From: Hexactinellida sp. DTS-2022
Taxonomy: Eukaryota > Porifera > Hexactinellida
DNA: 64,000 bases
Assembly (NCBI GenBank): GCA_028753945.1
Contig: JAPNXP010000010.1
Location: 437,042 to 501,041, forward strand
Direction of reading: 5' to 3'
Shown here piece by piece: positions 51,119 through 61,628 of this stretch. A program made the translations under genes and the position numbers. How positions within the stretch are numbered: the stretch's first letter is position 1; every line of letters begins with the position of its first letter. Below the pieces are notes generated by a model. The model made no database searches and was not told where the DNA came from. It saw only the letters and a program-made list of their open reading frames with translations.

Positions 51119-52273
51119 ATGATTATTTTATTGAATGGTTATCATAAAAACCTGAAAACATATATGGATGCGGAAAATTTTATAGAATTTGGATTTGGAT
51201 TCGGCCTTGGAGTTTTGAGTGTCCTTCTCTTAACATTTTGGTTGACAGTGTTAATTTATCGGTTGAATTCAACTTTGAAAAAGTACAAACACTATCGCAA
51301 AGAGTATGTCGGTGACTCCCATCGCCATCTTCGTTCGGAAGTTCTTTATGCTTTGGAAACGGTTAGAACCAGGGATATATTTATGATACTACTGGTTTTG
51401 TTGGAGATTGTCATTTATTTCTGGATGACATTTGTGATCCCTCAAATGAATATTTACGTGTACCAAAATTCCAAGTACACAAAGGAGTTTTATGAACAAT
51501 TCCCTAACTGTAGCTCCTTTAATCCCCTACTCGCTTTCTCCTATATCTACCCCGCTAATACATTCGTGTTGATAACGATTGGCATGTTGATCATCACCCA
51601 GTTTATGATAATCTCATTTCTGAATTCGTATTTAGCTGTACGCTATTTCGGGTACTCGCTTCCTCGAAAAGTTATCTATAAATACATATTTTGGTGGATT
51701 TTCCAATACTTAATACAAGCCATATGTATTATACCGAAACTTCTGTTATTTTTACCACTACTAATGACAGTGTTGGTATTCCTTAATTGGTCGAATCTCA
51801 TTGTTAGCAGTAGGAAAATGTGTAGAGTTATTCGGTCTAAAATGAAGGAAATTTACTTGTTTGAATGGAACCCGGCTTTATACAAGAACCTATCCACATC
51901 TCTAAAGCAATATAAGTTATGTATGCGTATTCTAATCTTGGCCTATTTCTTCTTGCTTCTTACTTTAGCGTTTATATCAATTACTTATTCCCTTCACATA
52001 ATTGTGTTTTCAAGCCCTTTCTTAGAGAAAGTATATGGAATCCATCTGAAATTGAATCTTCCTAACGTTATATCAGCGTCGCGCTTTAATACTATACAGA
52101 AATGGGTTCCAACGATACTTGGATTTTTGTATGGTTTGTTTTTGCTTATTCCATCTCTTTTCTTGTTCCTTTTGTACATATTTAATGTAGTCTATAATCG
52201 CTGTACAGGAAAAGGGAACATATCCAAATTTAATATCCAGCTATTTAAGCCATTAATGGACAATGAATATTAG
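51119..52273 (+). CDS. Seven-helix receptor-like membrane protein, family copy 2, intact
   Basis: 384 residues, or 369 if the second ATG (51164, MDAENFIEFG) is used, which matches the paralogue better. No named family is recognised. Seven hydrophobic segments lie at about 26-48, 83-107, 140-166, 181-199, 201-222, 255-283 and 320-347. Basic residues fall in loops 1, 3 and 5 and in the C-tail (YNRCTGKGN), predicting N-outside, C-inside as in GPCRs. The loop between helices 2 and 3 has a cysteine in FPNCSS. The third inner loop has SSRKMCRVIRSKMKEI and LFEWNP at about 228-252, the most conserved block of the family. No DRY or NPxxY is present. Single exon. It may be a chemosensory-type receptor or a channel; that is inference. 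Confidence 0.85.
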   Translation: MIILLNGYHKNLKTYMDAENFIEFGFGFGLGVLSVLLLTFWLTVLIYRLNSTLKKYKHYRKEYVGDSHRHLRSEVLYALETVRTRDIFMILLVLLEIVIYFWMTFVIPQMNIYVYQNSKYTKEFYEQFPNCSSFNPLLAFSYIYPANTFVLITIGMLIITQFMIISFLNSYLAVRYFGYSLPRKVIYKYIFWWIFQYLIQAICIIPKLLLFLPLLMTVLVFLNWSNLIVSSRKMCRVIRSKMKEIYLFEWNPALYKNLSTSLKQYKLCMRILILAYFFLLLTLAFISITYSLHIIVFSSPFLEKVYGIHLKLNLPNVISASRFNTIQKWVPTILGFLYGLFLLIPSLFLFLLYIFNVVYNRCTGKGNISKFNIQLFKPLMDNEY

Positions 52274-53050
52274 TTGGAACAGAGTTTTTTATTTGTTTAT
52301 ACATTTATTATGTTTTGTTATTACTGTGCTGACTAATATTATATTTTGTATAAAATGTAAAACTATCTTTTTCACTGTTGGAGTTAAATTTCATTAAATA
52401 TTTACAGTAAACCCCTTCAAAAATGGACACAGTTCGTTTTAAAATATTCAGGTTTTATATATTCTCTGGAATCTTAAAATTAATATTACATTTTTATTTA
52501 ATTCATTCAAATATAATAAAACTTAAATGATTAGTCGCTAATAAGAACAATTTAGGGCTGAAACGAATATTCGAAATGTAACGAACGAACCTTTTTCTAG
52601 AATCTAGACGAATTCGATTATTCGTTCGTTTTTACTGACTAAGCATTAATTCAAATTTCATTACTCAAAATAGTGGAAAAATAGTTTGCCTATGTGGCTA
52701 GGCCATGCACAGAAATACAATTATACAATTATACAAATTAGTGTTGTAAAATTTCCAAAAATTTTGTTTCCATGGAAATTTCTGGAAAGATTACATATAT
52801 TAAATTAGCTTAGGAATTTTATTTGAAATTGCCAAAATTTTGTGCTACTTAAGTTATACTGTTATGAGGAAAAAAACAAGGCACAGTAACAACTCTACAT
52901 TATATTATAGATATGGTTTATCAAAATTTTCAAAACTAGGTCCGTATATATAATAGTTCTCCCATGTAAAATTTCCGGAAATTTCCTTGGCAATTTTCCG
53001 ACCTTACAACACTAATACAAATATACAAAGCCTGTGAAATTAGAACTGGT
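52274..53050. other. Spacer within the seven-helix array
   Basis: AT-rich, with a left-end fragment of a family L MITE at 52406-52440 (CAGTAAACCCCTTCAAAAAT). A CGAATATTCG..CGAACGAAC rich patch lies at 52560-52640, and a repeated ATTTCCGGAAATTTCC-like patch lies at 52745-53010. No coding sequence. Confidence 0.5.
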
Positions 53051-53560
53051 ACACTACATTATTAGTCGACACTATAAATTCAATCCCATGTCAATTGGAA
53101 TTCTCATACCCCCACTCCAACTCTTAATGACGGGATGTAAGTCTTATAATACGTATCTCTCCTGTGAATAGCGTATTATGATTACTGAATTGTGATGTAA
53201 TATTATTCTATTAATTCATTAATTACTCAATAATTATATCATCATTGAATTAATCTGCCCTTATTCAGTTATTCAATCAATTTAAACTTTCCCAAAGGTG
53301 TTATCTTATATTAATTGCTTTGTTGTGTAAAAATACCGCATGATTTGTGTTTCTATAACTAATATATATATAATTTTTCAAATTAAGAATAATTATTCTT
53401 AATTAATGGGGTTACCAAGAATGATCAAAGATTATCTGAGTAGTTAGTTTATTGGTATATTTGGCATACTTGTCTCATATACTGGTTAATATTTATTTCT
53501 TATCGTCTGTATTTGACTTTGTGCAAACGCAAAATATACTACTTCCATTCTTCTGAATTC
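53050..53560 (+). pseudogene. Seven-helix family copy 3, 5' fragment in a segmental duplication
   Basis: The 53.05-53.53 kb stretch aligns by eye with 59.07-59.55 kb, starting in the upstream region (ATTCTCATACCC, TTATGATTACTGAATT, CTTTCCCAAAGGTGTTAT, TTTTTCAAATTAAG). The coding start ATGGGGTTACC at 53406 matches the start of the intact gene at 59424 (ATGGGGTTGCC). The frame is lost within about 25 codons, and similarity stops near helix 1. It is an abandoned duplicate of copy 4, promoter included. Confidence 0.85.
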
Positions 53561-54263
53561 GATATTCGTTTCATTATTAAAAAATACTTTTTCGCTTAAC
53601 CAACGACTATACGATTCATAATATTTGTTTCATTATCTTAAATAACTAAGGTTGCGTGGAAAGAAGGTTCCAATCCCACATAATTCGCCTAAAGTTACTA
53701 GAACTTTGAGAATAGGAGGCATAACAATGCAATTAATATAAGCACTATATTGGTTCTGTAATTCCTATTCCATTTCAAGGTATCCCACAAAATTCATACA
53801 GAATTCCCATCGAAATCCCACCAGGAAAACAATCGTGAAACCAGCTGCATATTAGACTCCACCTTACATGTCATTTTAAGGGTGCTCTGTACTGATATTT
53901 TGACACCCGACGACCTAATGTTTTTATTGCGTTTTTGGATAGTACTAATATATCTAAGATATCCCTAAAAATATTAGAGTTCTACTATGTATATATCCTT
54001 AGTTATGAACTAGACAATGTCAATATAGGCCTAAATTTTAGTGGTGATAACCGGTTAGTAATAACCCGGTTATTTAACCGGTTAATTAAATATATTAACT
54101 ATTCAATAACCGGTTAGTGAATTTCAAATAACCGGTTATTATAGAACCATAAATATGAACAATTATTAATCATTTCGTCTTTATCTTATCTACAAATTTA
54201 TCATAATTTGTTTCTTATTAATATTTCCCTGGCTAGCATTTTAGATTTGATATCAAATTCTCA

Positions 54264-56895
54264 ATGGCTAAACGATCTGAAGTCTGGGTTCATTTTGTTA
54301 AGGATGGTGAAGATGCCAAATGTCAAATTTGTCAGAAGAATTTGAGCTGCAAGGGCGGTTCTACAACTGGGTTAAGAAATCATCTCATAATTCATAATAT
54401 TCAATTAGATACTTCACATGAACCGCCGCCTCCAACGAAGAAATTACACATTCAAACTTCTATCACTGAATTTTCAAAGCGGGAAACTTTGGACGAAGTA
54501 ATTGCTAGGTTAGCAGCTGAAGATGGGATAAGCTATTTGAAGATTAGTCAAAGCAAATTTATTCATTCTGCATTGCTTGCTCGAGGATTTATTCCAGTCA
54601 AAAGCCACTGTACAATTTCTAGGATGGTAATCAGGTATGCGAAACACATCAAGGAATTGATCACATCCGAATTACAAGTCTCACTAGCGAATGGAATACG
54701 ATTCAGTGTGTCGCTTGATGAATATACTTCAATTCAGAACATGCGATATATGAATGTTAATATACATACTCGGAACAAATTTTGGAATCTTGGGATGAAG
54801 AAAATTAATGGAAAGTTGCCAGCAGAAAAAGTGCTTAATCTATTAATCGAAAAGTTAAATGAATTTAAGATTGATTTACATCAACACATAGTTTGCATTG
54901 TATGTGATGGAGCCCCGGTTATGGTAAAGATGGGAAGGTTGAGCAAAATACATCAGCAAATTTGTCTAGTACATGGAGTGCATCTAGCAGTAGTTGATGT
55001 ATTGTATTCCAAGAATTTAACATCAATTGACATGCAAGAAAGAGTATCTGCTATGCCCAATGAATGCAACACCATCCATTCCACTCCATTAATCGATGAG
55101 ATGAGTAGCGAAAGTTCTGAGGTTGAAGAGTGTAGCGAAGATGATGATAGTGATGGTGAAATCGATGATGATATTATTATCCCTCCATATACATTAAGTA
55201 TTAACTCTACCATAACTAAAGTACGCAACATTGTTCGTATGTTCAGAAAATCTCCTTTAAAGAACGAAACACTCAATAAATATATTAAAGAGCATTTAGG
55301 GAAAAATCTGAACTTAAGGGGGACACTTGATGAATTTCAGGGTATCTCGCGGTGAAGAGGAAGAAATATTTCAATTTCCAATATACAATAGATCAAGTCC
55401 GAAAATATGTCAAGAAATCGAATCCGAAATTTTTTTTGAGAAATTTCATCTTTGAGGTCACTTTTGGGAAAAAATTAAAAAAAAATTAAAATTATTAAAA
55501 AAAAAATTCTGCCACAATTGTTGTTGATTTTGATCATTCTGATTGTTTTGTAAAAATATATAAAAAATTTCAATATTGATAAAAGACACTTTCGCATAAA
55601 TAACGGTGCAAGAAAACTAAAATTTTTTGAAACGGACATGCATTGTAAAAAAGGCTTATAAGAACGAGTACTAAATGATGTAGGAATTAGAATTTTAATT
55701 CTATCAGAGTTTTATTGAGAAATAATTTTTTTAGTGCGAAAAAATGATAAATTTTCACTAAAATTAATAAAAATATAATTTAGAAATATTTACTAATAAA
55801 ATCAAAATTGTATTTCCTACATCATCCGCTAAATAGAGTAAGAAACATTTCATAATTGATGAAACTATTCGAAAAAATAATTCTAGATAGTGATTTCACT
55901 TTTCCTGGCTAGTATGGATCAGTATAGTATAGAAATTTGATTAAGCTATAACCGAGGATATATGAATTCGCAACTTCTAATATTATGGATATTTACTAGA
56001 TAGGTATAGAGCAAATTAATGGCTATTTCAACTTTCTCAAATTCGAATGTTGAAAATTCACCAAGTGTCCCCCTTAATATTGGATTGTAAAACTAGATGG
56101 AACAGCTTAATTTCCATGATTGATCGGTTTTTATTAGTCAGAAAACCACTATGTAAGGCAATGATTGATATTGGCATGGGCTTTGAGATATATGAAAGAG
56201 ATTGGGTTGTTCTCGAAAATATTGCATCTACTTTAAAACCAATTGAAATGGGGATATTAGCTTTGTGTAAACGTGGATCTACTCTACTTTCAGCGGAAGG
56301 AATTTTCGAATTTATGTTCGAACAGCTCCAGAATAATAGATCTAATTTTGCTCTTGAATTAAAGGAGAAACTTGAAAAACGATTTCATGAGAGGCGACAG
56401 AGTGATGTTGTAAATGCAATGAAGTATTTACTAAATCCGGATTGTTTGCTTGATGAACCTTCTATTAACAAAAAGGATGTCCAGAAAACAATGAAACAAA
56501 TTCTTTCTCAGCTATATTCACATATTGACTGTATGAATTCTCAGGAACTATCCAAAGAACTTGAAGTGATTGTAGCAATACCCTCAGGTTCTATGCAGGC
56601 ACAGCTATCTAGAGCAATAGAATCATCTACCTCTCACATTACCAAGCAAAAGCAAGATGATGGATTCGTTTCGCTTTTTAAGGAAATGAGACTATTTGAG
56701 GCTACAGGAACTAAATCGAATTATTTATCCTTAGTGGATCAAGCACTTTCCTCAATTCCTGCTACAAGTGTCGAGGCCGAACGTGCATTCTCGGCAATTG
56801 GGTTATTCATAACGAAACTACGCTCAAGGTTGAATGAAAATTCAGTTGACAGTCTTATGGTATTAAAGGCGTTTTTCAAATCTGAGAGCAATTGA
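54264..56895 (+). pseudogene. hAT transposase, split by a TTAA-flanked insertion
   Basis: The 5' part (54264-55314) starts with a BED zinc finger (WVHFVKDGEDAKCQICQKNL, then LRNHLIIHN) and continues into the RNase H-like core with VCDGAPVMVKMGRL and CLVHGVHLAVVD. The 3' part (56077-56895) resumes with a CKTRWNSL motif and ends with the hAT dimerisation region (SSIPATSVEAERAFSAIG). Both halves are free of stops and lie in one frame once the 756-bp insertion and one TTAA are ignored. So the transposase was probably functional until that insertion. No sign of domestication. Confidence 0.92.
55318..56073. mobile_element. TTAA-flanked (piggyBac-like) non-autonomous element inside the hAT transposase
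   Basis: Inverted ends GGGGGACACTTGATGAATTT and AAATTCACCAAGTGTCCCCC (with GTTG before the latter). TTAA flanks both sides at 55314-55317 and 56074-56077. 756 bp, very AT-rich, no coding capacity. TTAA duplication is the piggyBac hallmark; the terminal sequence does not by itself prove the family. Confidence 0.88.
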
Positions 56896-57115
56896 TACTA
56901 ATTACTAATTAGGTTAGGAGATTAATACTGCTTACTACTATATAACTAATAAGTCCATCTCTTTAGTAGAACTTCGTTTATTAACATTTAGTACAAGTGA
57001 ATATCAATTTTTGCATTAAAATAGTAATTAACCGGGTATAACCGGTTAATCGGTTATTTTATGGAAAAGTATTCGATAACCGGTTATTGAATAAAAGGTA
57101 TTCATTTAACAACCC

Positions 57116-59060
57116 TAGGCCTAATCCATACTAGCCAAATATTTACAAAAAAAATTTATGTTAGTTTTTAGCGCGAAACATGTCAATTATAAAATATACC
57201 TGAGTCAATACTCAATGTTTTAAATCGAACCGAAATATGCTTTTTCTTTAATCTACTCTATGTTATTGTCATTTTTGTGAAATTGGTCAAAAAAACCCCA
57301 CTATTTTTCATTAAAAGTATACTAATTCAATTTTTTTGTATTATATTGCCAAAACTGCCCGCTTTTAAAACATGCGCCTACATATACTGAGCATTTTAAA
57401 AAAAAGTTTGACTTTCTAGAATAAAAATTCTCTTTTTTACATCCATATGCCCAAATGGTCTTTTTTTACACCTTCATAATTAGCATTTAATTAATTTGTG
57501 TCGAAGTGGCTGAGTCCAGAATATGAAAGTGCGAGGAAAAGGAGTTCCTAAACTGCAAAAAATAGATAATGTCATTTGAAATTGAATTAGACTATTTTTA
57601 GCAATTTAGAGCTAAGCTCTATCTCATTTGGATCAGAAGTTGGATTTTTGTCAGCTTTTTAACATATTGCCACTTTGACACAACCATATTTGGGCATTTG
57701 AAATCAGAACACATCATTCGAATTATAATATAATCCCAAAAGTTTATCCAATGAGTAAGAAATAGTATCATGATGTGACTAGAATTTTAGAGCTAGTCTC
57801 TGCTGTCCAGAGATCAAGAGTTACAAAATTTGCTTCGTCATCAAAATTGGGCACATCAAATTACCATATATGGTCATGTTAAAAAGTGTGACACCTAGAG
57901 TCCTAAAATGTATTATAAACGTATATAAAGTCAGGTATTTACAGTATTTTCTAATGCCTATGAACATTTTATCTCAAAGCGTTTCTGAAATATCAACAGG
58001 TGTGAAATGTCAGATTTTTTGCCCCCTTCTGTGGCCCAAAAGTCCATAACTTATCGAATAATGATTGGATCGTGTTGTGTAACGTCTCATTTTGTGCGCA
58101 AATGCCATTTCCATATTTGTATTACCAAATTGGTGTTTTATATAATACTTTATTGTATATTTGAGGGCCTTGAGGTGTGAAAATATGACAAAACAGACAA
58201 AACCATAGTCATAAATTGGTCATAACTCATGATATATTATTGTAAAAGTGTTGAAAACAAATGCTACGCATAGATAAGAAGCTGGCGCATTTTTATGAAG
58301 AATAACAGAATTATTCTGCTGTCCAATTTCCCACAGTAATATATGATCACCGGGTACTTGCATACCCTTCATATTCTTTTATGCCCCTAATTTCCTAATT
58401 TTTGACATATTCCTGAACTTTTTGACGTGAACCTGTATATTTTGACCTGTAGATTCCGAAATTTTTAATTTTGGGAACAATATATGGCAGTGTAGAATTT
58501 TATCACCTCTTTTGATGTTGAAATTCGGAAAAATTCGTGGGCCGCAGCCTTAGAATGCTTATAAAACCAAAAATAATAATCAGAAATTCAAAAAATTTCT
58601 CTGGGGTAACACATGATGCATCCTCAGACCCTTGAACTAGAATTGAAAAATTTTTCTTCTTACATTTTATAACGATAGTTTAGTGCACGACTGCGTTTTA
58701 TGATTATTTTGAAAAAATGCCCTTTAGCATCGTTTCTTCTGCAAAAATAAATAAAATAAAAATTATTACTGAGAGGAAATAGTCTCATAATAATATGTTC
58801 AAAAATTCAAAAAGATTCAACAATTTTGAAAAAATGTCATGCCCATATAAGGAAGTCGAGGTCTTATTTTATTAAAAAACACCATCTTGATTGAAAATTA
58901 AGAAAAAAAAAATCATAGAAGTCAATCTCTATCTCATCTAGAGTATTCCTAGTAGTAAATTATGCAATTCTGAGATTCACCGTGAACGCCCGAATATCAA
59001 TACAGATTACCCTTAAGTGCTTTTGTCTATGAAGGTGTGGCCAGCATATCGTACGGAAAT
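57116..59060. other. AT-rich spacer without recognised content
   Basis: About 1.9 kb. No reading frame with coding character on either strand. Words such as AGAGCTAAGCTCTATCTCAT and AGAGCTAGTCTCTGCTGTCC suggest old internal duplication. No inverted ends or target duplications were found. It may be decayed transposon or gene sequence. Confidence 0.4.
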
Positions 59061-59423
59061 ACAATACATAGTAGCTGGCACAGTAGAATTATATCCCATA
59101 TCCATGGGAATTCTCATACCCACACGGCAACCCTATAAAACCGCTGATGTAAGTCTTTATAACATCACTCTAGTTAATGTGAATCTCATATTATGATTAC
59201 TGAATTATGATAGTAATATCCTTGTAATTCTATTAAATCATTAATTACTCAATAATTGTATCATCCTTGAATTAATCCCGCCCTTATTCAGTTATTCAAT
59301 CACTTTAACTTTCCCAAAGGTGTTATTTTATAATAATTGCTTTGTTGTATAATAATCCCTATGATTTGTCTTTTCTATAACTAATATAAATATAATTTTT
59401 CAAATTAAGAATTATTATTCTTA

Positions 59424-60479
59424 ATGGGGTTGCCAAGTATCATCAGACATTATCTGACTAATTTTATTGCTATAGTTGGCATACTTGTTCTCATATACTG
59501 GTTAATATTTATTTCTTATCGTCTGTATTTGATTTTGTGCAAACCTCGCATTCACACACAGAATCTGTATTCATTTACAACAGTACGAAACAGAGACATT
59601 TGTCTTGTAGTGCTCATTCTTCTTGATATCATTATCACTGTTAACTTCACATTCGTATTGCCTAATACTACTCATTATTTCCATGAGAATGATCGAGTTA
59701 TTAGAAACGGGATTTTCTCAAACTGCACCAATCTCCATCCATTAATAACATACGCCTATACATACCCTTTTTCGGCTTTCCTACTCACAGCACTGTTTGT
59801 ATCAGTATTAACTCAAATTATGTTGATTTCATTCCTCAATACGTATTTAGCTGGGAGATATTTCGGTTACTCATTTCCTAGGAAAGTCGTTTACAAATAT
59901 TTATTTCTTTGGGGTTTTGAATGTGTTTTACATACAATATGTATAATACCAAAACTCCAAATTTTACTTTGCCCCATTACCACTCTGCTATTATTCCTCA
60001 ATTGGTTGAATCTCATTATAAGCAGTAGGAAGGTGAGTAGAGCTATTCGGTCTAAAACGAAGGAAATTCGCTTGTTTGAATGGAACCCAGCTCAGTACAG
60101 GAATCTTGTAATTTCTCTCAAACACTATAAAATCGCAAATGTCTTTTTAATTACCGCAAACTTCTTCTTGGTTCTAGGGTTTTTACTCTTAACAATTGGT
60201 TTTTTATTAAACTTATTTGTAGCAGACTGTTATTTCAGTGTGGTATTCGGGATTAATCTTAATTTTACCTTCAGCATTGAAGGGATTAACAAGAACATTA
60301 AACAACTCGGTGATTGGGTTGGATATTTTATAGCTTTCAGTTTTGGGATTTTTTTCATACTTCCATCTTTATTCTTGTCGCTTAGTCATCTCCTAAATTC
60401 ACTCTACCATCGATGCACTGGTAAAGGAAACATTAATCAAGTACATAAGATGCTTTTTGAACCACTAATTACTCACTAG
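59424..60479 (+). CDS. Seven-helix receptor-like membrane protein, family copy 4, intact
   Basis: 351 residues, single exon, the reference member of the array. Start MGLPSIIRHY, then helix 1 (about 13-36). Inner loop 1 contains TTVRNRD; helix 2 is at 60-82. An outer loop holds FSNCTN. Helices 3-5 lie around 118-144, 160-178 and 180-202. The third inner loop has SSRKVSRAIRSKTKEI then RLFEWNPAQYRNL, and helices 6-7 and a C-tail YHRCTGKGN follow, ending FEPLITH. The inside-positive pattern gives GPCR-like topology. Two N-glycosylation sequons sit in predicted outer loops (NCTN; NFTF). The upstream ~350 bp are shared with the fragment at 53.05 kb, so this promoter region has been copied too. Confidence 0.87.
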   Translation: MGLPSIIRHYLTNFIAIVGILVLIYWLIFISYRLYLILCKPRIHTQNLYSFTTVRNRDICLVVLILLDIIITVNFTFVLPNTTHYFHENDRVIRNGIFSNCTNLHPLITYAYTYPFSAFLLTALFVSVLTQIMLISFLNTYLAGRYFGYSFPRKVVYKYLFLWGFECVLHTICIIPKLQILLCPITTLLLFLNWLNLIISSRKVSRAIRSKTKEIRLFEWNPAQYRNLVISLKHYKIANVFLITANFFLVLGFLLLTIGFLLNLFVADCYFSVVFGINLNFTFSIEGINKNIKQLGDWVGYFIAFSFGIFFILPSLFLSLSHLLNSLYHRCTGKGNINQVHKMLFEPLITH

Positions 60480-60774
60480 TTAATCGCAAGTATTGAATAC
60501 AAAAGTTTCTTATATGTAGTCTCAGTTTGTATTATAACAAATGGATGAACAATAGGTAATTTGAAACAATATTTGTTTATTTGACTTGTTGTTAATTATA
60601 TTGGTTAATATTAATTTGCTAATAATACACTATTTAATATGGTAATCTCTATTATTAATCTCGATTGTTGTTTGTTTATTTGTTTGTTTGTGTGTTTGTC
60701 CGTTTGTATTAAAGTGATGGGGGAATAGAAACCGCAATTAATATTGGGATAGAAACTAACTTTCAAATATTATA

Positions 60775-61085
60775 TTAGGTAAACAAGTATGCTGATTTCA
60801 AATTTCGCATTTATAAATTTCTAATATGAATATTTGTTTTGTTGTTGTTTACCAAAAATAGGTAAACAAATTAATGAAAATTTAAAACCAGCCTAGAAGT
60901 TTGCTTTCAACGGGTATTATAGGTAAACAAGTATGATGACCTCGAATTTCGCATTTCTAATTTCTAATAATAATATGAATATTTGTTGTTGTTGTTTACC
61001 AAAAATAGGTAAACAAATTTTTGATTAAAATTCAAAATGAACCTAGAAGCTAGCTTTCAACGGGTATTATAGGTAAACAAGTTAA
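60775..61085. repeat. Tandem repeat of about 145-bp units rich in GTAAACAA
   Basis: Units start AGGTAAACAAGTATG at about 60777, 60921 and 61071. Each unit has GTAAACAAG, a GTTGTTGTTTACC / GGTAAACAAATT inverted pair, CCTAGAAG and TTTCAACGGGTATTATAGG. Two full units plus the start of a third, with small length differences. Confidence 0.85.
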
Positions 61086-61149
61086 AACTATGGAAAATGG
61101 TAGAAATGGTTGTACTGTATAACATCCTCCATGAAGGAAGGGGTGAGGA

Positions 61150-61232
61150 GTAAGGCCGCATTTCGGCAGTTAACTTGAGGTGCGTAGCACCGATCCGTCA
61201 CAAAGCGACCGAGACCGAAGGGCTCGTGCTAA
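61150..61232 (+). repeat. Hairpin repeat with GACCGAAGGGCTCGT tail
   Basis: GGCCGCATTTCGGC hairpin, GTGCGTAGCACC hairpin, GATCCGTCACAAAGCGACC and the tail GAGACCGAAGGGCTCGTGCT. Same family as 38425-38545, with one hairpin decayed (CACAAAGCG for CGCGAAGCG). Confidence 0.75.
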
Positions 61233-61628
61233 TTATATTGTAATCTATGAGCTGCTAATTTGGTCAAATTAGATCATTTTATGGATGCTATTTCTGGGTA
61301 CATTATTTATGTAATCTAACTGTAATCTCTGATTCCAGATAGATATTACTCCTACCGGATATCTTTACCAATTAGATCATTTGACATGATTAAATTAAAT
61401 ATCCTTATGCCATTACACCATTTATAGAAGTATACCTAATGAACTGTTTCTTGCAATACAAAGTTTAATATAATAATTAGCTTTATTCTTTTTGATATTT
61501 CTCTAAGGATATTTCTACAGATTTGCTATAATTTTCATTGAATAATTTAATAATAATTCACTACATATGCAACTTGATCATTTAATTGCATTTACATATA
61601 AATAGTTATAAACGGAATTATTCCTAAA

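Larger units (their letters stand above)
54035..57115 (+). mobile_element. hAT transposon (about 3.1 kb), itself interrupted
   Basis: Flanked by the direct repeat TAGGCCTAA (54026-54034 and 57116-57124), of which 8 bp fit a hAT target duplication. Both ends carry several AACCGGTTA-type subterminal motifs (54050-54135; 57030-57085), typical transposase-binding sites, and the right end finishes TTAACAACCC. The exact terminal inverted repeat is imperfect (TAGTGGTGATAACC against GGGTTGTTAAATG). The interior encodes the broken transposase at 54264-56895. Confidence 0.85.
60480..61628. other. Spacer with tandem repeat and hairpin repeat
   Basis: Contains a tandem array of ~145-bp units (60775-61085) and a copy of the hairpin/GACCGAAGGGCTCGT repeat (61150-61232). 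No coding region. Confidence 0.55.

Noticed and set aside
55355..56046. Intron between the two halves of the hAT transposase
   Set aside because: The block has inverted ends and TTAA duplications, and no GT-AG borders at those positions.
54264..56895. A domesticated hAT-derived host gene
   Set aside because: The frame is split by a transposon, and target duplications and subterminal motifs are still present, so it is an ordinary inactivated transposon.
57116..59060. Possible decayed gene or large transposon
   Set aside because: Some repeated words but no open frame, termini or target duplication that I can support.
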